From Gadus chalcogrammus (taxonomy: Eukaryota > Chordata > Actinopteri > Gadiformes > Gadidae), in assembly GCF_026213295.1 (NCBI RefSeq), contig NC_079426.1:21564639-21628638 (forward strand): a DNA stretch of 64,000 nucleotides, written 5' to 3'. The first letter of the stretch is position 1, and each line of letters opens with the position of its first letter. The notes below the pieces were generated by a model. It made no database searches. It was not told the DNA's origin and was given only the letters and a program-made list of their open reading frames with translations. Shown piece by piece: positions 46,630-59,017 of the stretch. Both the position numbers and the translations under genes were made by a program.

Positions 46630-46990
46630 GGGGTAAAAAAAAAGTCTCAATCACTATTCGACGCGCATGAAAACCGGCCGCGTAGTTATGAGGGAGGCCG
46701 TCCTCACACCGATCTTCCTCATCGTCATCGTCCTCAACGTCCTCCGGTTCAAGCAATGCCACCCCAGCCTTAGCTGCAATGTTGTGCAACATAGCCGTCA
46801 CACATATCACGGCGCATGACTTGGCCGGAGAAAACTGGAGCCCTCCGCCTGACTTGTGAAGGCATCTAAAGCGCAACTTCCACCTCCCGATCGTGCACTC
46901 AACGATGCACCGGGCCAGACGGTGGGCTTCGTTGTATTCCTCATTATGGACGTCTCCCGGGTTATTCACAGGTGTGAAGAGGAATTATTT
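46630..46990 (-). pseudogene. Harbinger transposase C-terminal fragment (copy A)
   Basis: Minus-strand reading LFTPVNNPGDVHNEEYNEAH, CIVECTIGRWKLRFRCLHKS and CVTAMLHNIAAKAGVALLEP is the C-terminal part of a HARBI1-like transposase. The E in VECTIGRWK is the third catalytic acidic residue. The acidic tail EPEDVEDDDDEEDRCEDG follows. The N-terminal two thirds, including both Asp residues, are absent from the element. Confidence 0.82.
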
Positions 46991-47393
46991 CAGGGGGGAA
47001 AATGCCGTGAAACGCACAGTGCATTCAGGATTAGGACTGATATATGTCGGTTTAAGCCTAATCAATTGTGTTTTAATGTCTTTAGCATTCATATAATTGC
47101 AGTCTATTTTTTTCGTAGGCTACTCTGCTGTTGTCCTTGATGGGGATATATTTTAACCCTTTTTAACACAATCTTCCTGCGGCATTCCTGCGTCTCCCCC
47201 TCCTACGGAGCCCATTTCAGCACCGTGTCAGTAGACAGTTACAATCCTACGACGTCGTGAGTGCAGCGAATGCGCGTTCACGTTAAGAGGAGTTTCGGGA
47301 AATGCTCCAAAGAAATTGACGATTGATCGCAAGATCCATCGTGAGAATGATCGTACGAGCGTGGATCCATCGTTATCGGGAAACGGGGCCCAG

Positions 47394-47479
47394 ATCAGTG
47401 ATTCATTGTTTATCCATTCATTTTATAATTGATAATCTATCAATTTATGTAGCCAATCAATTATTAAAATGTGTCAAGG
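47394..47479. other. Short spacer
   Basis: Non-coding sequence between the Harbinger and the minisatellite. Confidence 0.4.
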
Positions 47480-47690
47480 CCACAGGACAAGCCTTTTAAC
47501 AAACGCACAACACTGGGCCATCACAAGGAAAAGCCTTTTAACAAACACAAAACACTGGAACATCACAAGGAAAAGCCTTTTAACAAACGCACAGAACTGG
47601 ACCATCACAAGGACAAGCCTTTTAACAAATGAACAACACTGGACCATCACAAGGACAAGCCTTTTAACAAACGTACAACAAATGGAAATA
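47480..47690. repeat. 42-bp minisatellite, five units
   Basis: GCCTTTTAACAAA recurs at 47491, 47533, 47575, 47617 and 47659, a strict 42-bp period. Because 42 is divisible by three, both strands stay open, giving repeated 14-residue units (for example TSLLTNAQHWAITR); I take this as a by-product. Confidence 0.93.
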
Positions 47691-48482
47691 GTTGTCACCA
47701 TCATTAGAGAATATCATTTACAAGATTGCCTTATTTCTAAAGATTATTTAGATATTGGAAACAATATTGTACAGTTTGAGTGATATCTTTCTTTCAAAGT
47801 ACAACAAAGGTACATTTTACAACCCCACGTCTAGGGGTAGTGGGGGAGATAACGGATGAAAAAGGGCTGGGTTAGGGATGATAGAGTAGTTACGGGAGAA
47901 CAATAAAGAAATGGAAGTGGATGATGCTGAACATGGGTTGACTGGGGCACTAGGGACCACAAACCATCTGACTAGAACAACGCCAGAAATGCACCTGGGC
48001 CTCAGAACTTGAGTGTTGCCAAAGAACGAAAGAGACAAAACAGAGCTAAGCTAACAGCTAGCACCAGAAGGTCTACTTCCCTAACTAAAACTAACCAAAA
48101 GATGCAGTGGGTAGCAACACTCCTAACCCAATGTGTATAAACAAAGAGCAGCACTACCTGTTGTAAATATGCAATAGAGGCCTCTGTCTCACCTGTCCGA
48201 AGATCGCAAGGTAGCAACAAAAAACATAGAAATGGTGGGGAGAAAAAACTGTTCACAATAACAACAACAACAAGCAGGAGGAGAAGGAGACGATACATAT
48301 AATATAATATACATATGATATTAAAGGATCTAGCAATCCTATCAAACTCTCCAGAGACACAAACAGGGTTACCCTCGGCAGACGACAGAGAGAGTGAGCT
48401 AGCCTAGCAAAACTGACATTTAAATTCGTGGCAGGCCTCCCCTTGCTGGTAACCGATGAGGTGATTGGTGGAATCAGTTGAG
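47691..48482. other. Non-coding stretch, nothing recognised
   Basis: No supported gene. The minus-strand frames at 47817-48298 have no domain. Confidence 0.45.
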
Positions 48483-48485
48483 CTG

Positions 48486-49653
48486 GGCCCCGTTTCCCGA
48501 AAGCATCTTTAGCCTAAGTGGATCGCAGAGTGGGTCGTACGAGCATCGTACAGTTTTCACACCGTTTCCCGAAAGCATCTTTGGTAACGAACGTCTTGAA
48601 AACGCTCGTAGCTAACGAGTGCTCCAGGGTACTCATAGGACGCTAAGAGCCTCGTTAGCCTACTATAGCCTCAGTGGCGTAACCAGCGGACATTCCTAAT
48701 ATTGGATGCGTTTTATCATAACACATTGGTAATGGTGTATCACGTGCGTCTGAGCCTAATGTGGGCCATTATGTTCTTAGTTTGAGAGAGACAGTCCAGG
48801 AAATGTTTGAGCAGGCAGGGCACTTAAAATGTTTGAGCGAAAGTGGGGGGGATTTGTGCAGACTGACATAGGCTACTCATAAAACGTAGCCTAAAATAAA
48901 ATAAAAAAATAAAAATATTAATTATAAAAAATATTTAAAAAAATGCAAAGAAGCAGGCAAAAGGCTGGGATATGGTGGGGATTGGTCACGTTGACGGGAA
49001 TTTTTAGTGACATGTGGGAGGGTGGAGGGGGTTAAAAAAAAGTCAGAAAACCAGCCGCGTAGTTGAAAACCAGCCGCGTAGTTATGAGGGAGGCCGTCCT
49101 CACACCGATCTTCCTCGTCGTCATCGTCCTCAATGTCCTCCGGTTCAACCAAAGCTACCCCAGCCTTAGCTGCAATGTTGTGCAACATAGCTGTCACACA
49201 TATCACAGCGCATGACTTGGCCGGCGAAAACTGGAGCCCTCCGCTGGACTTGTGAAGGCATCTAAAGCGCAACCTCCCGATCGTGCGCTCAGGATTAGGA
49301 CTGATATATATGTCGGCCTAGGCTTAATCAATTGTGTTTTAATATCTTCAGCATTCATATTATTGCAATCTATTCTTCTCGTAGGCTACTCTGCGGTTGG
49401 CCTTGATGGGGAGATATTTTAACCCTTTTTAACCCCATTTTCCTCCGACATTCCTGCGTCTCCCCCTGCGTCATAGCCCGTTTCAGCACCATGTCAGTGG
49501 ACAGGTACAATCCTACCATCGTCGTGAGTGCAGCGAATGCGCGTTCACGTTAAGAGGAGTTTCGGGAAACGCTCCAAAGAAATTATCGATGGTTCGAAAG
49601 ATCCATCGGGAGAATGATCGAGCGAAGATCCATCGATATTGGGAAACGGGGCC
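48486..49653 (-). mobile_element. Harbinger element, sister copy, TSD CTG
   Basis: Ends GGCCCCGTTTCCCGAAAGC and ATTGGGAAACGGGGCC; CTG at 48483-48485 and 49654-49656. It is collinear with 44697-47390 minus the nested Harbinger, and carries the same transposase tail. Confidence 0.88.
49060..49275 (-). pseudogene. Harbinger transposase C-terminal fragment (copy B)
   Basis: Reads RFRCLHKSSGGLQFSPAKSC, CVTAMLHNIAAKAGVALVEP and IEDDDDEEDRCEDGL on the minus strand, close to copy A. The VECTIGRWK segment is partly lost next to GCGCAACCTCC. The protein is a short inactive tail. Confidence 0.8.
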
Positions 49654-49656
49654 CTG

Positions 49657-50061
49657 GTTGGTAGAGGCGGGATGATGATCAACGTGGGTAATTGACTGGC
49701 AACTGCACATGACAACCAAGGGAAAACAGGACATCAATCTACAAACAGTGGCCGTAACAGTAAACATTAACTTTTTGCATTTATTTGATTGTGCGGAAAT
49801 AGATTTTGAGACAGAATTGAAACAGATTTAATTAAGATTTCAGATTTAGCTGAAATTGGCTTGGAGGCAATGCCGAGTTAGCTCCTTTTGCAGAGAAACT
49901 TGAGGTATTATTCAAAGAACAGGAGAGGCTGGTCTTTGGAGTAAACCTTCCTGGACAACGATACAGCACATCTCACTTCCAGAAAATAACTTGGTCAGAC
50001 AAAAAGAGAAGTTCCTACTGAGGCGCATCCCTGCACAGCTCAGAATGGCCAAAAGTGTAAA
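49657..50061. other. Non-coding stretch, nothing recognised
   Basis: Balanced composition at 49860-50050 suggests old coding sequence on the plus strand, but I recognise no domain. Confidence 0.35.
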
Positions 50062-50345
50062 GGGCTGTAGTGGTCAAATTAGAGGTGGGTAAACTATGAA
50101 TTTTTTGATCAGACCGACCTCGACACAACGCAACGCAACGCAAAGTGTTGCGACTCTGTAAGGCTAGCCTGGCTATATTCCATTATGTTATCAATTAAAG
50201 TCATATTAAATCAATCAATGACAGTCAATGAATGTGTTTGTAGTTTATTCAAGTTATTCAAATTTCAACAGTAAAGAAAAGTATGTGTAGATTAAGAACT
50301 ATCTATCTATGGCATGTGTGTATGTGTGTGTATTAGTATGCATGC

Positions 50346-50790
50346 TTTTCACAGTAGTACCCAGAGGGCCTCCTTGTCCTCCACGTCAGGTCCTGCCTTG
50401 CAGGGGCGTGTTCTGGAGTTCATGGCTCCCCTGTGCTTCACCAGCCAGGACTTCACATACGTGTTGGATTGAACTTTGTGGTGGCTGAGTGGTGGGCCAT
50501 TCAGTTGAATAAACATCAAGGACGACACTGTGACCAAGTGCAGACTGCATCTCAGGGGGCACACTATGATGTTCATTAAGCTGAACCCCCTCTCACACTC
50601 AGCAGTGCTAACTGGAATGAGATGGTCGATATTCAGGAGTGGTGCAAGGTTTTCTGGAATGATGCTTGAGTTATCCTTAAAATCCCTATAGCCTTCAAGA
50701 ATTTTTCTGTCATCAAGTCTGAACCTTTGGGCAAGTTGTTTCTACTTGGATTCCCCATACTGCTCCTCTAGGGAACAGGCCAGTTTGCTG
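50346..50790 (-). pseudogene. hAT transposase C-terminal dimerisation domain
   Basis: Minus-strand reading: SKLACSLEEQYGESK, a TAG stop near 50745, then QLAQRFRLDDRKILEGYRDF, IDHLIPVSTAECERGFSLMN, VSSLMFIQLNGPPLS and NTYVKSWLVKHRGAMNSRTR to a stop near 50346. The S-x-A-E-C-E-R-G-F-S-x-M-N core is the hAT C-terminal domain needed for dimerisation, in the form seen in ZNF862-like proteins. Catalytic parts upstream were not found. Confidence 0.8.
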
Positions 50791-51519
50791 GGAAAATAAT
50801 ATTTTTATTGGTTTAACCGCCAACCGCCCGAATTTAATTAAAATATATTTTTTTGTCACGTCATCCGCCCGATCATCCGCCCGATCCACGGTTCAGCCGC
50901 GGAGTCCACGGCTGCAACCGCCAACCTCGCATCTCCAAATTGAGGCTTTAACATAGCGACCAAGCTATAGCGAAGTTGATACGCCGAAACCGGAGTTTAA
51001 TATGGATAGTAAAACTCTGACTGACTTTCTCTCATTTTGACGTGGGCTGTACACGGATAGCATGACTACGCATTGGCCAATCTGAATGCTCGTAGTCACT
51101 TAATAGTTCGTCAAGTAAAATTGATTTATAAATCACAAAAACAACTCATGTGAATTGATCATCTTCAGTCTTACTTTGTACTTGAGGCCTTTTTCGGGCA
51201 TCTGTTGGAGTGGGAGCACTCGAAGGTCTCTTCAAAAATCGCCTGATATCCATGGCTAATTAATGACAGGTAGGCAGGCATGATAATCCACAACGCGCAG
51301 GGCCATGTGTTTACATACTTCCTGTTTACATATTTTCCTGGATCCTGATTGGTGTCGCTGCCGCAGCCGCAAGGCACTGATTGGAGGGTCACAGGCCATA
51401 ATAGCATAGGCCTACAGCGCAGATGAAAATGATTCAGATTACAGCGTTTATTTGTTCAACAATATGAAACCTTGTCTTAGGTGTTTTAAAATGATGCTGA
51501 ATTTATTTCAGATTATTCC

Positions 51520-51632
51520 AACGGCAGAATACAAGGCACAGGGAACTTTGAGGTGCGTAAACGCTATTTCGAGGTGCGTAAACGCTATTTCCTAAATTCC
51601 AGAGGTGAGTAAACGGCGTTTACGTGCGTTTA
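51520..51632. repeat. Short GGTG(C/A)GTAAACG repeats
   Basis: GAGGTGCGTAAACGCTATTT occurs twice in tandem (about 51550 and 51570) and a related form inverted near 51615-51632, next to the right end of the hAT. Confidence 0.7.
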
Positions 51633-51648
51633 CCCTCCACTACAGCCC

Positions 51649-52860
51649 GCCTAATCGTCTTTCTACACTGACGCATGTAGGCTATCTTTGCTAAACTTGC
51701 GCCCTGAGAGGCGTGTCGGCGAAACTGACCGACAAATACCTGGTCTAAGCGCACTAGCGGATAGTACAGTTGGTGTTGCTATTTTGACGTAGCATGGCAG
51801 GTCGGAACTGCAACATTTTTTCCATAGGGGCTGCATGAATGAACACTGTTGGCTATGCCATGCGTTAAAATAATAATAATAAAATAAACTCGAGCAAAGT
51901 AGGCTATATCCCAGCCTTTCATAACAAAATCTCGTTTTAGGGTAAATGATAACGTTGGTTAAATTATTTGGGAAAGAACAGCTGATACAGCGGTAATAAG
52001 TTGTATTTACATCAATGCATCTGCTAACACCGTACAGCAAAAACATATTTTCTTGACACAGACATCGTGTACAAGCCCCTAACTTTTAGGATTGACGAAT
52101 ATTTGATCGTGAGAAAACATTTACCGCGGGTGAGTGTTAAAAAGAATGAATGAATGCAGGCGCTCGTGTATGCATCGATCTGTTTAAACACACGCAAACT
52201 AAACACGTTACGCATAATACAGTCCATGGCAATGTACATTAACGAGGGGACACATACATATTAGGCACACACGTCGATAACGAAAATGTATACAATACTG
52301 GTAAGAGACGATGTGTGTTAATGTATTGCCGCATATCATTAAATAGACCCACAGTTGCGGCCACAGGACCGTATCATATCTGTGTTTTCTTTGCCGCATT
52401 TTACATGACGACCCAGTATTTTGGAAGTTGTAGAAGAAAACGCTATTCCTTTTGTGAATTAGGCCATATTATTTGGCCATAAATTGAGCCATTTGAAGTT
52501 TGTTATTCATTCCCGGCCAAACGTTAGCGATTGGTTATTGCGAACCAGAGTGGCACTGGGCAGATCCAATAGTTTAATGTTAGTCAATTGAGTGGGTCCA
52601 GACTCTGTACAAATTAAATGAAGTACGAGAGTCTGGCAGGACCCGGCTATCCCAAGGCAGGGCAGATATTGAAATGGCTTGTAATGGCTTATCACAAGGC
52701 ATTGGGCGGTGGGAGGTATAAGTCCACTATATTTTAACGAGGAAATTATTTTCAATTGACAATGGTTATATTTGTTTAAGTATAATATCTTCAATTGTGT
52801 TAAGGATCAACTTGTCCACCTAGAGGTGCCCCAATGGGCCCCAGAAAGCTGTCGAAAATA
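51649..52860. other. Non-coding stretch, nothing recognised
   Basis: Minus-strand open frames (51663-52046, 52507-52794) show no domain or codon pattern I trust. Confidence 0.45.
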
Positions 52861-53216
52861 ATAAGCTGCAGTCTGTAAACACCTCCTCCAGAAGGACGAG
52901 TGGCTGGAGGAGAGAAGCTCTTTGCAAAGCAAAAGGTCAAGTCATCGCATGACGTTACGTCGTTGGAGAAGGAAGTTATCTCCCAAAAATAAGCTGCCCA
53001 AGAGCTTTGAGGTGATCTCCAGCGCGAGAGAGAACTTCAGGCTGCAGGTGTCAGAGATGGCCAAACTGAGAGAGGCCTGGAAGAGGATAAAAGAGACTGA
53101 GGGAAGTCTTTCAGACGGAGAAGGAGCTGTTCACTAAAGAGGGCGATGACATGGCTGAGGGCCTTCGAGATGGAGAAAGAACACATCATGCAGCAGATAG
53201 ACTATTTCAAAGCTGT
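52861..53216 (+). pseudogene. Decayed coiled-coil protein fragment
   Basis: Reading across three phases on the plus strand gives consecutive charged helical segments: KNKLPKSFEVISSARENFRL, QVSEMAKLREAWKRIKETEG, then one phase over QTEKELFTKEGDDMAEGLRD, then MEKEHIMQQIDYFKAVL followed by CAG|TAATT. Glu-, Lys- and Leu-rich heptad-like sequence over about 100 residues in a consistent direction is unlikely by chance. The gene family is not recognised. It may be an old exon, a processed copy, or captured host sequence. Confidence 0.42.
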
Positions 53217-56200
53217 TTTATACAGTAATTATTGTAATTGTATTTCCAGATGTCAGATTTCACTTGGCTTAGTGCTTGAAATAGAAAGTCTACCAGCCAC
53301 AAATGAGGCATGTAGGCCTTTGCCATGCTACTGTCTAGATTTCCTTATGAACTGTATGCGTGTGTATCTGTGTGTATGTGCGTGTTTCAGAGAAAGACAG
53401 ACTGATGACAGATATACAAGAGATTTACAAATTGCAAGATTTAGGTTCTCACTCCTTTGTATTTGCATTTAATTTTTCTTCACCCAATCAAAATAGATGG
53501 ATTTCATTCAATATTGACTGGAGAACTAACCATCCAAAATCACAACATTAAAATGTATAAAAAACGTCACCTTTAAATATTGTTCTACATCAATTGCCGA
53601 GGATGAATATGTTCGTTGCATCAAATAAATAAGCTAAATAAGCTTTTCAAATATCTTAATGAGTCTTTTAAGGCATTTGAATAAAACTATCATCTTGACT
53701 TAATGGAGAAAAGCATATTTTAGTTCACTAATGTTCCCCATTAGAACCGGCAGCAAAGAAAGTAAGATTAAGTCGTTTGAGAACATAACACATCAGATAT
53801 AAATGATTGAACATGTTTGTCTTTCCAGAAAAGAAACATCACTCTTTGATCCGCTCCAGACAAAGAACATTAGCATGATACTTCGAAATGCCAGGAGGGC
53901 AATCACAGATTGCAAACTAAAAGTTGAATATTGTTGTATATTTATGTATAATTCTGCACTATGTTGCTTTTCTACTGCTGATATTCAAACCATTAAAAAT
54001 AAGTTTCTCAAGAATAAAAGCACTCATCAAGGAGTAAATTCATCCAGGGAATTCTTCTCTATATATTGTTTAAGTCCACCTTTAAGCGCAAATGTATATA
54101 CAAATGTATGCAGCTATACTTGTGTCTTTAACTCCAGCCACTAGACATGGTAACTGGCAAATGTACATAGTGCAGGCTTAGATAAAAAAAATTTCTATAT
54201 TTATATACATAGATGTATATATTTCCTATTTTTCACCTATAAGAGGCCCTTATCTAACGCATTTATTTTTAAAGGGATAGGTATGGGTTTAAGAATATTG
54301 CTCAAGCATGCCTTAAGGCTTTACCGATTGGAGTTTAGACCCAGAACCTTTTTGATGGGTGTGAACTCACTGTATGTCACATACTATGTCTTTTTTTTCT
54401 ATCCTCACTTCGTCTTGGTTGAACCACTTACTATAAAAAGTGAACCCAATTTTGAAACAATTTGCATTTGATTTAAAAGACGTAATCCTTAAACCACTGG
54501 TTCAAAGTAAAATGGCTATGGAAAGTTGTTCTTATCGCGCCTTGACAGCCTGACACAAAGTCAACATGGCGCCGGCACACACATTTGTCTTATCTTTCCC
54601 CAAGTTAAGTGAAAAATTGCCAGGCCGTTGAACAAGATTAAATGCCATTGTTTCTGAAGTTTTAATCAGAATGTGCAATATAGTGATTAATTCAATTAGT
54701 CTCATCAAGGACATATGAGGATCTATGTTGCGTCAGTGAAACGCTCGCTTAGGACCACATCTGTTCTGTTCAACATTGTTCTCCTTTCGCTGTTTATCCT
54801 TCATTACGAAATAAACCTGCGTCACGTGTTATTTTCTGTGTTTCAACACCTGTAAGGAGTTTCACAAGCAAAGAACTCAGTGATCCTATTTTGCCAGTGG
54901 GCAATATACACAAAATGGGTATCTGGTACATAATGTTTATTTGGCCTTCAGCTGCTGTTAAAACTTTGTGATGAAAAAGTAATCATTGCCCTAGGTTTTC
55001 CATCTTGTACTTTGCCTTGAGTAACATCCTGATCTGACGGTGCATCATCTGTCAGAATCTGGGATGAATAAAAGATCATCTTATATCGCATGTGTTTCAT
55101 AGTTCCACAGAATGCTTTCAATTCCATCCACACCCTCTTAAACATGTTAAACACACACACACACACAAACACGTGTGTGTGCGTGCGTGTGTGTTTGTGT
55201 GTGTGTTTGCGTATGTGAGTATGATTCCCTTCCTCCTCACTTGGCTTAATGTCTCCAATGTCCTCTTTATTTCTTTACGCCAGCTAGTCTGACGCAATGT
55301 GTGGCTTTAGCTCCCACCCTTATGTTCGCATTAAGGACGGTTGCTGCAGCCAGTCCTTGGTCCACCGAGCTGACCGCTCCGCCCTCGACTCGTGTCCAGG
55401 CCAGGCCTGCTTGTGCAACACAAGAGTCACCAGAGAGACGGCAACTCAAAGCCATACGCCAGCTAATAATCCATGGACACTGGGGGATACAAGGGGTTAC
55501 AAACAGTGTGAAGAAAAGGTGAAACAAGGAAAAATAAAAGAATAAAGACAAAGAGAGATAGATAGACAAATGTATGAATAGGTGTTAATTGATGTTGTCG
55601 CCAGGGTATGAGGTGGTAGTATGTTTAACACGACCATATGCGTGTGTTGTGTCAAGATGTGATTGTGACCATAAAATAGACGGACAATGATCTCTACTCT
55701 ACTTATGTACGTAAAGACAGAGGCAGAGAAAGACAGAGCGAGAGAAGGAGAGATACAGCGTAATAATATTTTTTTATGCTGACCTATGATTTGGAACAGC
55801 TTGCACATTTAGCAGACTGCGAGCAGTAATCTACTTTGGCAGACGCAACATATTTTGTTATTAGCAAAAATGTATTGTGTTATTTTCTGGTTTGTTTACC
55901 TGCTCTGGGATTATGTAAATGATACTGTATTATTTGACAACTGCAACGAAAACGGTAATGCATTGTGTGTGCTCACATTTGAGTTGCAAAATTATGCGGG
56001 CACACCAGAAAAAGTGCATCCATACAATTGTTTGTAGCTGTTAGAGAAAGCTAGATATATCCCCCACAGCGTACTTCCGACATGAATATAGGTTTGAATG
56101 TGTTTGCTAATCGCAAGCTAATACAAAAAAAATTATATATTGAGGCAATGTCGCTTTGTTATGTGTCTCCGTTTCCCTTGGACTGCTCAATAGCCTCTGT

Positions 56201-58790
56201 GAAGTGCCTGTTGTGCAACCCTTTCCCGCTTTAAATCACAGTTGTTGATCTGGCTGTGTCGGGGCCCAACGTTTGACAGGTTATCCTTGTACATGAGTGA
56301 GCAGCTCAGGCAACCTAATGTGCTGCATAAAGAATAAGCCCTTAATCCTTTCTGTTCTGAATCCTTGTTAGTGTATCGTACTGTGTAGTGTACCAACCAA
56401 AGACCTGCTCCGTTCTATCGGGTGAATAACTACTCGTGGCTAAAATCCAGACCAGGTTGAATGTAATTGTGTGAAAAATCCAGTCGATATTCATATACGT
56501 GTCCTTTGGCTTTTGTTTCATATTAACCTATATACTGTGGCTTTTAGAAGGTGAATGCGTCCCCAAATGTACCTTCTAAAGCTGCAATGACTTGTTGAAA
56601 AATTTGTTGTGTAAATGATCTGGTTTTCCCACCAAGTTAAGTGTTTTTGAAAGAATAAAAACAAAAGGACATCAGCCCTATGTGATAGCCTCAATGTGTG
56701 TTCCCTGTTTTCACATCTGCTGTTTGACATCTTTAAATGAGGTATAAAATACTTGCAAGTGTGTCGCTCCCTTCTTTAATCAGCAAAATAGTTAAGAGTG
56801 GCCTGTAAACTAATCACCTCACGCGAGAGATTCTTTAGTAATCCTGTGTTGTGCAAAGGCATTACACTATGTTCTTTGCTGTCTGACTAAGTTGTTTGTT
56901 CCAACAAGCATGAAGGCCTGATAGCTTGAAGCAGAAGGCATATGAAGTGAGGAAATCCATGCATGCACACATTTTGATAATTTGAACATTGAATTTGCTC
57001 AGGCCTGAACCTCTTTCAAAGCACTTTTCTCAACCAAGGGATGAGGCAGTTGGAACAAAGAGAATAAGAGACGGATTGAAGGAGCGAGAGAGAGAAAGAG
57101 ATAGAGGAAAAATCTTGAGGATGATGAATCACCAAATAAAAAGCAGAGGAAGTGCAAAATAGGCTGTACCCTTCCTGTGTTGGAGTAATTTTTCTTCATT
57201 GTGGGCTATGGACTTGGGAGAGAATAAGCTCTTTGTTGGAGGCGGGCGGCATTATTTCCAAGTGAGTGGCTTCACTTGGTAAAGAGAGAAAGGTCAATGG
57301 CACTGCTTGCCACAGGGGCGGGGAAGGCTACAGCTATTTTTATTCTTTCTAATCATTAGGGATGTTGACAGTCCTTAAGACACACCGAGCTTCAATGGCA
57401 ATAAACAACACTTAAGGACAAGGCGCCACTAAATAAAAATGATCTTACTCTATCAATGAGCTACTAACTTCATTGGCATTGTAATTGACTGCTGTTCACT
57501 TCTTTTAAAACAAAAGACAGACAATATAATTGACTTCTGTTTACTTCTAGTAAAACAAGAGACAGAGAGGTAACAATGTTACGAAGTCTGATAAGGATGG
57601 GATTACCGTTCAGCCATTGAAAAACACGGACTGGCCTTGATACTTAGTAGGAAGACGGGAGACGGTATTTCAACATCAATTCACATACAGTATATGCTAT
57701 ATTTGGTCTGAACATAATTTTGGTGTTTTATTTAAAAACATGTCACATTTACAGAGGAATTATGCTCATGAAAACGGTTTGTTGATTACATTCAAGTGTG
57801 TACAGATATTTAAACAGACATTACAATGATCATCCCTTCAACCAATTTTTTCTTTGACTATTTAATCACAGTCAATTTAAGATATGATCCATTTAATAAT
57901 GGGTGTCAAGAAAAACACATTTTTCTGTGTGCTAACGGGGAATGTATAACAGAAAGAGAGCTCCAACAGGCGGGGACGATGACAATCTATTCCTGGGGAC
58001 AGCGTCCATCTGTCTGCCATCTGGCCATGATCAGGCACATTTGTCCACTTACATTGGATGCAGAAACAGCTCGATAACAGCTCATGCCCAATGCCTCTTT
58101 ATCCATGCACAAACACTGCTTAGGTGTTTAGGCGCTGCTTAACGCTTTATGTTCATGTGTCCGGAAAAACAAAAGATTTAAAGGCATGTCCTGTTTTTTA
58201 AAGATATGTTTGATCCGATTTTATTCTGACTATGACTGTTCTCACTATTCATAGTCATACTGTGTTCCCTTTGAAGGTGGCGCAGTTGTTCAAACAACTA
58301 CTGTCAGAACTCCTGATGGGAAGTCAATTCGGACTCTATCTTGCCCTCAGAGTTACCCAGCACATTTTGATCCAACCGTTCTGCGATGACATGTTCAGAA
58401 AGAAGTTCACATTTCGACATGAACATATCTTAATGTACTATTACTGCCAGACACCTACTCTCTGGCTGCAGTAAACAGTCAATTATTCATTGTATTTGGC
58501 CTCTGGCCTCAAAATAGCATGGATAGGTATGAGTGAATTATACATTACGCAAAATGTGTTACAATGAAAAAGTGGACCAAGTTGAGTGGAAAACGGTATT
58601 TTGCTTGCCTCGTGAGACCATCCTGATATTCAGCTTTGCGAATAATAGTCTGAACTTGGCTAGGCAGCTATGCTCTCCTCTCTCTGGCTGAATCCTGTTC
58701 CATTAAAAAACATTTAAAATGATCCCATCTGATTCCGCAGATTCCTTTTCATCTTTTAATTTCACCTGAGTATTTTAGATGAAACGGTTG
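53217..58790. other. Long stretch without recognisable genes
   Basis: About 5.6 kb of AT-rich unique-looking DNA. It has an imperfect (CA)n/(TG)n pair at 55152-55209 that can form a hairpin, and purine-rich tracts near 57060-57110. Small open frames (for example 57826-58077, 58232-58474) lack domains. It could be intronic or intergenic. Confidence 0.5.
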
Positions 58791-58990
58791 TGTTTTGTCC
58801 GTAGATTTCTACTTTCCTTCAGCGCCGCCATTGATTATTCTTCATTCTGAGGATTGCAGCGCTCCTTGCTTTGTCGGGGACTGAAACTCCCTCCCCCGAG
58901 CACTGATTGGTCCTATAACTCCAACAGCATCGAGGCCAGACCGACCTGCAGACAGAAACAGAATGTGAACCGGTGAGATTGGGAGGGCCT
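58791..58990 (+). promoter_or_regulatory. Possible promoter or first exon
   Basis: GC content rises, with GCGCCGCCATTG, an inverted CCAAT box (GATTGGTCC at about 58905) and AACCG|GTGAGATTGG, a good splice donor at about 58972. No start codon or protein is evident. Speculative. Confidence 0.25.
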
Positions 58991-59017
58991 CACAAGGCTG
59001 GTTCCTGAAGGAATGAA

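Larger units (their letters stand above)
44697..47390 (-). mobile_element. Harbinger element with TSD CAG, hosting another Harbinger
   Basis: Ends GGCCCCGTTTCTCGAAAGC and ATCGGGAAACGGGGCC are inverted repeats; CAG is at 44694-44696 and 47391-47393. The C-terminal part of a transposase lies at 46630-46990 on the minus strand. A second Harbinger (44838-46145) lies in its left part. A sister copy without that insertion is at 48486-49653. Confidence 0.88.
50062..51648 (-). mobile_element. hAT element with ZNF862-like transposase tail
   Basis: GGGCTGTAGTGG at 50062 is mirrored by CCACTACAGCCC ending at 51648, and GGTGGGTAAAC at 50084 resembles the complement of GCGTTTACCCT at 51627. No TSD is resolved. 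The C-terminal transposase exon at 50346-50790 lies inside on the minus strand. Confidence 0.6.

Noticed and set aside
47480..47690. CRISPR-like regular repeats
   Set aside because: Units are contiguous with no unique spacers, in a eukaryotic context; it is a minisatellite.
51001..51040. Plus-strand start MDSKTLTDFLSF inside the hAT at 50062-51648
   Set aside because: Resembles K-x-x-x-D-F-F N-termini of zinc-finger transposases but is only 12 codons and on the opposite strand to the recognised domain.
58232..58474. 80-codon frame starting MTVLTIHSHTVF
   Set aside because: Looks protein-like but I recognise no domain, and no splice or promoter context supports it.
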